Part shown: piece by piece, positions 5,329-10,085 of the stretch | How positions within the stretch are numbered: position 1 is the first letter of the stretch | Layout: each line of letters begins with the position of its first letter | Assembly (NCBI GenBank): GCA_046484975.1 | Contig: JAWOHX010000027.1 | Span: 1-10,085 of the forward strand | Origin: JAWOHX01 sp046484975 | GTDB taxonomy: Bacteria; Bacillota; Clostridia; DUPQ01 | DNA: 10,085 nucleotides | Direction: 5' to 3' | Translations under genes and position numbers: made by a program | Notes under the pieces: generated by a model | Databases searched by the model: none | The model's input: only the letters and a program-made list of their open reading frames with translations | Told to the model about the DNA's origin: nothing

Positions 5329-7809
5329 TTAGGATGTCCGTCCTTGCAACGTTTCCTCCAGGATATTCGTCTCCTCCCATCGGTCCCCGTTGACCAGGAG
5401 GGTTTTCAATTCATGTTTTCCGAAGGAAAGTCTGGCTTCCAGACCCGTCAGCCGGCTCCTGGCCACGCATTCGGAAGGTTTTGGCAGGGGATTGTAGAGC
5501 CGCACGACATATCCTTCCCGGGTCTCCGCCTTTTTGAAGGCCTGCAGCAACACTTGCCCCCCGTCAATCTCCAAAAGCTGTCCAGGCATGTTGCCGTGGC
5601 CGGAGGGATAAGCGGTAATCACCAGTGGCTTCTCATTGAAAGCATGGGCCTTCCTGTCCACGGTCCCCATCACTTCTTCCATGTCCCCTGCGATGATCCT
5701 GAAGGTGAACAACCTTTCACCCTGGTCAATCCTCGGATAGTAACGGTCCTCTGCGATGAGCTTGTCACCGATGGGATGGCCGGAATAGGCCGGTGACCTC
5801 AGCAGGGTCAGCAGGATGTTCCCATCCATGAGGCTTTGCCCGTAGAAACAGTCGCGGATGACAGAGACCGCCAGGTCCCCGTCCGTGGCGGCCACCCATT
5901 TCTGGGCTACCGTTTCCTTGCCTCCGGATTTCAACTCCTCGGTCCCGCAGGCAATCTGCCCCATGAACCTGGCGTTCTCCATGACGGTGGGAATGGATAT
6001 CTTGAGCATCCTGTCCGTCTGGTTCCAATAGACACGGACCTTGACGGTGATCTCGGTTCCCTGCTTCGGAACAAGGTAGGAAAGCACCAGCCTTGAGTCC
6101 TGGTATTTCATGTACGCTTCCACCAGGACACGCACCTCCCCGTCGTCCACCACCCGTACCGCGTCGAAATTCCCCTCGGGTACATTGGCGAAGGCCGTGG
6201 CTTCGGATTCTGTCATCAGCCTGAAACTGTCCAGGACGTCGTTGAAGCTGTCCACCTTCATGCCCCAGGCATCCGGATTGTCCCTGATGACCAGTGGACG
6301 CATCGCTCCTTTTTGAAGGACTGGCCTGCCATTGACCTTGAGAAGATCCATCAGTCCTGTATCCTTGGCGATCTTCACTTCCAGGTCCCTGGTCCGGATG
6401 TGGATGGCTCCTTCCCTCTCATATGCACCCATAGGAGGCTTGCTGTCCTTTTCCTCCAGCACCAGGTCGAACCGATTGATGCTGCAGGGATCCAGGGTCC
6501 CCCGGAAAGCCACTTTCTTCCTCCAGTCGAATCCGTGGAGGCCGCTGGCTTCCCGTTCATCCTGGCAGGGCACATCCTCTCCGTTTCTGGTGATCCGGGG
6601 CAGGCCGAATTTCTCCTTTGTATTGGTGAATTCATTCATGAATTCACATTCAAAGATATCCTCCACCGGGTAAGGATGGGGGTTGTAGATGAAAATGGGG
6701 AGCTCCCCGTCTTTTGCCTTGGGCTGGCCGGCCAGCATCATGTAAAAGGCCTTTGCCTTGAGCTCCGAAGCAATCTGGATTCCCCGGCCCATCTGCCGCA
6801 GGGCGTCCTCCTCCGCAACCTGGATACTGGATCCCGGGAGGATGTCGTGGAACTCGCAGAACAAAAGGTCCTTGAGCGCCCTCTTCGCAGATTCCCGGTC
6901 GTATGCCGACAGACCGGCCAAAGCAGCATGGGACATCATTTTCTCGGCTGAGTAGAGCATGTTCTCCAGCTCAATGTGCTTTTGCTTGACCCGGATCTGG
7001 GAAGTATAGCAACCCACGGCGAAGGGATTCAAGGATTCGCTGAATACCGGGATGTCCTCAGGGACCTCACGGAAATAGCCTTCCGGTGTGGAGTGGATGA
7101 TGTCCACTTCCCCCTCCTTTTCCCGGATCAGACAACCGATCATGTCCAGGTCCACCCTGGAAGGTCCGCCCCCGTGGTTCCCGATGCCCCAGAGCAACAG
7201 TCCCGTCTGCCGATGGGGATGCTTTTCCATGTAATCCCGGATCTTGTCCGCTGCCTTTCCTTTCTGGGAAAGATAGAAGCGATAGGAGCGATGGGCCTTG
7301 ATCCTGGACCCGTCCACCCCCTCCCATATGAAATCCTCCCCGGGCAGCTCCTTCAGGGAGCTGTCGGGCCGGCAGAACAGGTAGGAGGTGTAGCCCGCCT
7401 TGCACATGATCTGCACCAGACCCCGGGTATGGCCGAAGGGGTCGAAATTAATGGCGGTTTCCGGCGCCTTGCCGAATTTCTCCATAAAATATCTTTTTCC
7501 ATAGAGCATCTGCCGTGCGAAGGACTCCCCGCTGGGCATGTTGCAGTCAGGCTGGACGTACCATCCCCCCATGATGTGCCACTTCCCCAGGGAGACAAGA
7601 TCCTGGATTCGTTTGAAAAGTGCAGGGTCGTGTTCCTCCACCCACTCATAAAGAAGGGCCTCATTGTGGTTGAAGATGAACCCGTCCTCTGCCTCGCAGA
7701 ATTCCGCGGCGATCCGGAAGGTGGACAAGGCCTCCCCCAGCCCTTCCTCCCATTGCCACAGCCATACGGGGTCTAAATGAGCATTGCATACCAGATGGAT
7801 TTTTTTCAT
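5329..7809 (-). CDS. Alpha-mannosidase, glycoside hydrolase family 38
   Basis: This retaining zinc-dependent alpha-mannosidase is 826 residues long, near the usual length of bacterial GH38 enzymes. There is no signal peptide, so it probably acts in the cytoplasm on imported mannosides. The N-terminal catalytic domain opens with HLVCNAHLDPVWLWQWEEG, where His11 and Asp13 are zinc ligands. Asp123 in NFDPFGHTRGL is the expected nucleophile and third ligand. WGIGNHGGGP is at 207-216, and His321 in FCEFHDILPGSS is the fourth ligand. The helical middle domain is at about 275-350, followed by the beta-rich C-terminal domains. All key residues are present. The ATG at 7809 is chosen over an open frame extending 38 codons upstream: AAGGAGA lies 6 nt before it, the family motif begins within a few residues, and the promoter at 7847-7855 lies inside the extension. 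The exact linkage specificity (alpha-1,2, 1,3, 1,6 or mannosylglycerate-like) cannot be read from the sequence. Confidence 0.93.
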   Translation of the reverse strand: MKKIHLVCNAHLDPVWLWQWEEGLGEALSTFRIAAEFCEAEDGFIFNHNEALLYEWVEEHDPALFKRIQDLVSLGKWHIMGGWYVQPDCNMPSGESFARQMLYGKRYFMEKFGKAPETAINFDPFGHTRGLVQIMCKAGYTSYLFCRPDSSLKELPGEDFIWEGVDGSRIKAHRSYRFYLSQKGKAADKIRDYMEKHPHRQTGLLLWGIGNHGGGPSRVDLDMIGCLIREKEGEVDIIHSTPEGYFREVPEDIPVFSESLNPFAVGCYTSQIRVKQKHIELENMLYSAEKMMSHAALAGLSAYDRESAKRALKDLLFCEFHDILPGSSIQVAEEDALRQMGRGIQIASELKAKAFYMMLAGQPKAKDGELPIFIYNPHPYPVEDIFECEFMNEFTNTKEKFGLPRITRNGEDVPCQDEREASGLHGFDWRKKVAFRGTLDPCSINRFDLVLEEKDSKPPMGAYEREGAIHIRTRDLEVKIAKDTGLMDLLKVNGRPVLQKGAMRPLVIRDNPDAWGMKVDSFNDVLDSFRLMTESEATAFANVPEGNFDAVRVVDDGEVRVLVEAYMKYQDSRLVLSYLVPKQGTEITVKVRVYWNQTDRMLKISIPTVMENARFMGQIACGTEELKSGGKETVAQKWVAATDGDLAVSVIRDCFYGQSLMDGNILLTLLRSPAYSGHPIGDKLIAEDRYYPRIDQGERLFTFRIIAGDMEEVMGTVDRKAHAFNEKPLVITAYPSGHGNMPGQLLEIDGGQVLLQAFKKAETREGYVVRLYNPLPKPSECVARSRLTGLEARLSFGKHELKTLLVNGDRWEETNILEETLQGRTS

Positions 7810-7846
7810 GTGAAGTCTCCTTGTCGTCTGTGAAATAACCGGATTC

Positions 7847-7855
7847 ATTATACCA
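7847..7855 (-). promoter_or_regulatory. Extended -10 promoter of the mannosidase operon
   Basis: TGGTATAAT on the minus strand is a TATAAT box with the TGn extension. The predicted start is near 7840, about 31 nt before the mannosidase ATG. No good -35 lies at 16-18 bp, where the spacer is a run of G residues (7860-7866 region). The 7810-7999 gap holds this promoter and the divergent one at 7952-7960; I found no clear dyad between them. Confidence 0.55.
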
Positions 7856-7951
7856 TAATCCCCCCCTGTTGGAACTTGTCGTTCTCGGATTTCGTCCAAT
7901 AAAATGGAGATTTTCACAGGCAAGAAAACATTATATTATTCTTATGCCATA

Positions 7952-7960
7952 TGATATGAT
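7952..7960 (+). promoter_or_regulatory. Extended -10 promoter of the ZorAB-like operon
   Basis: TGATATGAT is a TGn extended -10 (TATGAT at 7955-7960). The predicted start is near 7967, about 33 nt before the ATG at 8000. The -35 at the expected distance is poor. An alternative pair is TTTTCA (near 7912) with TATTAT 17 bp later. The divergent arrangement with the mannosidase promoter leaves about 100 bp between the two -10 boxes. Confidence 0.45.
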
Positions 7961-7999
7961 AAAGACGGATTCGAAATCAAATACAAGGAGATCATACAA

Positions 8000-9454
8000 A
8001 TGAGTAATCTGATGCAATTAATGAGAACCATCGATATTTCCGGAAAAGTAATCATCGCCATCATCATCGGCGTATTTGTCGCGGCTCTGTTCATCAATCT
8101 TTTCATTAAATTCAAATATATGGGCATCAGCAAGCAGCTGGCCAGCAAACAACAACGAAGGACCGGGGTGTTCAAAAATGACCTGCTGAACAAGGTCGTC
8201 CAGGAATACAAAGCGGCGGCGGCCAACAACTACAGCGCCGTCAACACCCAGGCCATCATAGACAAGATCTTCATGGAGAACCTGCGGTTCGGGTTGCTGG
8301 GCGAGAATTTTGTCAAGAAAAGCATCTCCATGCTCATCGTCCTCGGTCTTTTGGGGACCTTCATCGGACTGACCATCTCCGTGAGCGAACTGGTGAACGT
8401 TCTCATCACTGACAGCACCACATCCTTGGATTGGGTCGGTATCCTCAACAGCCTGTCAGGCGCGGCAAGAGGCATGGGTGCCGCTTTCATCACCAGCCTT
8501 GTCGGCATCCTGATGTCCATTATCCTGAACCTGATCCTGGTGGTCAGCAATTGTGAAGATGAACGCGAAAGCCTGATGGTCAACATCGAGGAATACCTGG
8601 ACAACACCATCGCCGTGGCCATCTCCAAGGACAAGGAAACCGAATACACCATGCTCAACCGCATCCTTCGGGAGACCTTCATTGAATTCGGCAACAAGAT
8701 CGAGACCAGCCTGAAGGGAACGGTGGAGGAGTTCGGCGAGAAGCTCTCCCATGTGGTCATGGATGTGTCGGTGTCCTCCAAAGTCCTGGATTCCACCGTG
8801 GACCGTTTCGAGGCCTGCCTGGGAACGTTTGCCGAGAACATCAGGGATTTCACCGATTTCAACCAGAACCTGCGGAACAACATCGAAATGATGGACGTAA
8901 GCTTCATCAAGATGTCCGAGTCCCTGAAGAGTTCTTCTTCTTTGATCGGCGACAATTTCGATGCCATCAAACAGTTCTCCACCGATGTGAAGGATGCTGC
9001 GAACCAGATGTCAAGCTTCAACGAGGGGGTTGTCCGGGACATGGAGACCCTGATCCAGCAGATCGACCGCTCCGTTTTCTCCATCAACGCCATGTCGGAA
9101 ATGCTTAAGGAAAGTGCGGACACCAATTCCGCCACCATGGATTCCATCCAAAGCTCATTCCTGGATTCCATCGGCAAAATCAACCACCAGATCATCGAAC
9201 TGACGGAGAAGACACAGGACTCCTTCAACCGCACCATGACGGAGAGTTCTGTGCTCATTTCATCCCATCTGCAGCAGGGTATCAAGTCCGCCATCGCCAA
9301 CCTGGACGCCGTGGTGGAGAAATTCGATAAGAACCAGCGGCTTTTGGCCACCACAGTGGCTTCCCTTCCCGAGCAGACAATGGCATTCAACAAATTAGCC
9401 ACGGAAAGAGTCGAGGCCAAGCTGGAAGAAATCAAGAACACATTGTCGGAATAA
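8000..9454 (+). CDS. zorA: ZorA-like MotA/TolQ/ExbB-family motor channel protein with long cytoplasmic tail
   Basis: This 484-residue inner-membrane protein is the likely channel half of a proton- or sodium-driven motor. A first membrane helix lies at about 16-36. Helices 2 and 3 of the MotA_ExbB domain lie at about 108-131 and 158-183, with the family signatures GLLGTFIGLT (116-125) and RGMGAAFITSLVGILMSI (157-174). From about 186 to the end runs a charged, helix-favouring tail rich in Ser, Asp, Glu, Lys and Met, resembling long coiled coils. One proline (in SLPEQ, near residue 460) is the only proline in the whole protein. The tail length and the adjacent MotB-like gene match ZorA of Zorya systems, in which the tail carries the signal inward. 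Flagellar MotA lacks such a tail and TolQ/ExbB are shorter. The ATG at 8000 has AAGGAG 9 nt upstream. The name rests on architecture; a non-defence motor of the same superfamily remains possible. Confidence 0.75.
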   Translation: MSNLMQLMRTIDISGKVIIAIIIGVFVAALFINLFIKFKYMGISKQLASKQQRRTGVFKNDLLNKVVQEYKAAAANNYSAVNTQAIIDKIFMENLRFGLLGENFVKKSISMLIVLGLLGTFIGLTISVSELVNVLITDSTTSLDWVGILNSLSGAARGMGAAFITSLVGILMSIILNLILVVSNCEDERESLMVNIEEYLDNTIAVAISKDKETEYTMLNRILRETFIEFGNKIETSLKGTVEEFGEKLSHVVMDVSVSSKVLDSTVDRFEACLGTFAENIRDFTDFNQNLRNNIEMMDVSFIKMSESLKSSSSLIGDNFDAIKQFSTDVKDAANQMSSFNEGVVRDMETLIQQIDRSVFSINAMSEMLKESADTNSATMDSIQSSFLDSIGKINHQIIELTEKTQDSFNRTMTESSVLISSHLQQGIKSAIANLDAVVEKFDKNQRLLATTVASLPEQTMAFNKLATERVEAKLEEIKNTLSE

Positions 9455-9477
9455 GTCCCATTGGAGGAGTCAAACAA

Positions 9478-10085
9478 ATGAAGAGAAGAATTAGAGGATA
9501 CAAGAAATTTCAAGAGAGCGACAACTTCTGGCCGTCGTTCGCCGATGTGATGTCCACCATCGCCCTGGTCATGTTGTTTCTCGTGATGATCGTGTTCATC
9601 AAAAACATCATCATGTCCATCAGCCTTGACGACGAGCGGGACAAACTCAGCGCCACACGTCTTGAGCTGGAGGACAAGGAAATCATCCTGGTCATCGCAG
9701 AGGAGGAGCTGAAGGAAAAGGAAAGGCTCATTGCCGTCTTCGAGGAGCAGCTGATCAACCTCACGGATCTTCTGTCCCAGACGGAAGAGCAGATGAGCGA
9801 CAAACAGCAGATCATCATTATCCTGGCGGAACAGCAAAAACAATTGGAAAGCATCATCCTCATCAACACCCGTGAACTCCAGGACCTTCGGCTTAAGCTC
9901 CAGAGCATTGCAGTCCTGCGCGCCAACATCTTTGAGAAGGTCAAGAACTCCATCGAGGCCGCCATGGGGAAAACCAATGAGAAGGGGGAGGAACTGGTCA
10001 TCATCGGGGACAACGCCAACCTGTACATCAACGAGAGCCTGGTGTTTGATTTCGGTTCCGCGGACATCAAGCCCCAGGGGTTTGA
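9478..10085 (+). CDS. zorB: ZorB-like MotB/OmpA-family motor protein, 3' end beyond window
   Basis: The first 202 codons of this gene are visible and open to the right edge. A short basic N-terminus is followed by NFWPSFADVMSTIALVMLFL (16-35) and a membrane helix to about residue 41. Asp23 occupies the place of the proton-carrying aspartate of MotB and ZorB. Residues 50-163 are an unbroken charged heptad-like helix without Gly or Pro. From about 173 an OmpA-type peptidoglycan-binding domain begins, with NLYINESLVFDFGSADIKPQ matching its first strand and helix start. The protein would anchor to the cell wall while its helix forms the ion path with the upstream ZorA-like protein; MotA/MotB-type stators assemble 5:2. 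GGAGGAG lies 8 nt before the ATG, and the gap from the previous stop is 23 nt, so the two are one operon. The linker seems long for ZorB. Any effector genes would follow past the window. Confidence 0.75.
   Translation, partial: MKRRIRGYKKFQESDNFWPSFADVMSTIALVMLFLVMIVFIKNIIMSISLDDERDKLSATRLELEDKEIILVIAEEELKEKERLIAVFEEQLINLTDLLSQTEEQMSDKQQIIIILAEQQKQLESIILINTRELQDLRLKLQSIAVLRANIFEKVKNSIEAAMGKTNEKGEELVIIGDNANLYINESLVFDFGSADIKPQGF

Noticed and set aside
4564..5796. A 410-codon plus-strand open frame
   Set aside because: It lies antisense to the DUF3298-like lipoprotein and the mannosidase C-terminus, and crosses the araB promoter. Its His/Pro/Gly-rich protein has no motif.
7810..7923. N-terminal extension of the mannosidase by 38 codons
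   Set aside because: The extension overlaps the extended -10 promoter (7847-7855) and lacks family similarity. A strong AAGGAGA site sits just before the ATG at 7809.
7810..7999. Shared operator between the divergent mannosidase and motor promoters
   Set aside because: I found no convincing dyad or catabolite-response element in this gap, only the two -10 boxes and ribosome binding sites.
8000..9454. Flagellar MotA or a methyl-accepting chemotaxis protein
   Set aside because: The tail looks receptor-like, but the three-helix MotA_ExbB core is N-terminal and no HAMP or signalling-tip motif is seen. Flagellar MotA lacks the long tail and no flagellar genes are nearby.
8230..9843. A 537-codon open frame on the minus strand antisense to both motor genes
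   Set aside because: It spans two well-supported plus-strand genes with strong ribosome binding sites. Its protein is Ser/Met/Leu/Arg-rich with no recognisable domain, as expected of an antisense shadow.

Overview
The window looks like a piece of a Gram-positive Bacillota chromosome, most likely a clostridial anaerobe. The supporting signs are strong purine-rich ribosome binding sites, three lipoproteins with short hydrophobic leaders ending in a lipobox cysteine, extended -10 promoters, and a LipO-like solute-binding lipoprotein. Base composition is moderate (about 55-58% GC in the samples counted by hand) in most genes. It is lower in the leftmost lipoprotein gene and abruptly higher in the first ~106 bases.

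Layout. Positions 1-7809 hold six genes, all on the minus strand. Reading in the direction of transcription (right to left), they are: a cytoplasmic GH38 alpha-mannosidase (5329-7809); an 18-nt gap and a lipoprotein resembling the DUF4163/DUF3298 (PdaC/RsiV) family (4597-5310); a new promoter and the L-ribulose pair araB (2868-4535) and araD (2166-2861), whose coupling signal is an SD overlapping the araB stop; a solute-binding lipoprotein (584-2083); and the 5' part of an RCC1-repeat lipoprotein (1-489). The last is interrupted near position 106 by GC-rich sequence that reads better as a fragment of an unrelated plus-strand gene. This is either an assembly join or a real rearrangement.

A 190-bp divergent intergenic region (7810-7999) separates these genes from a plus-strand operon. 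Its first gene (8000-9454) encodes a MotA/TolQ/ExbB-type channel protein with a tail of about 300 residues that is almost free of proline. Its second gene (9478 to the right edge, incomplete) encodes a MotB-like protein with one membrane helix carrying an aspartate, a long helical linker, and the start of an OmpA-type peptidoglycan-binding domain. The pair matches the ZorA/ZorB motor of the Zorya anti-phage systems in architecture. Effector genes, if present, lie past the right edge, so the system type and a defence role cannot be settled here.

How the genes fit together. The minus-strand block is sugar scavenging: cleavage of alpha-mannosides, phosphorylation of L-ribulose and epimerisation to D-xylulose-5-phosphate, and a surface binding protein for an unknown ligand. 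No isomerase (araA), permease or regulator is visible. Two regulatory structures stand out. A perfect 11-bp inverted repeat just upstream of the solute-binding gene can pair its ribosome binding site, with a likely internal promoter inside the loop. A perfect 14-bp palindrome covers the -35 box of the RCC1 lipoprotein promoter. I saw no convincing rho-independent terminator, tRNA, rRNA, insertion sequence or CRISPR array.
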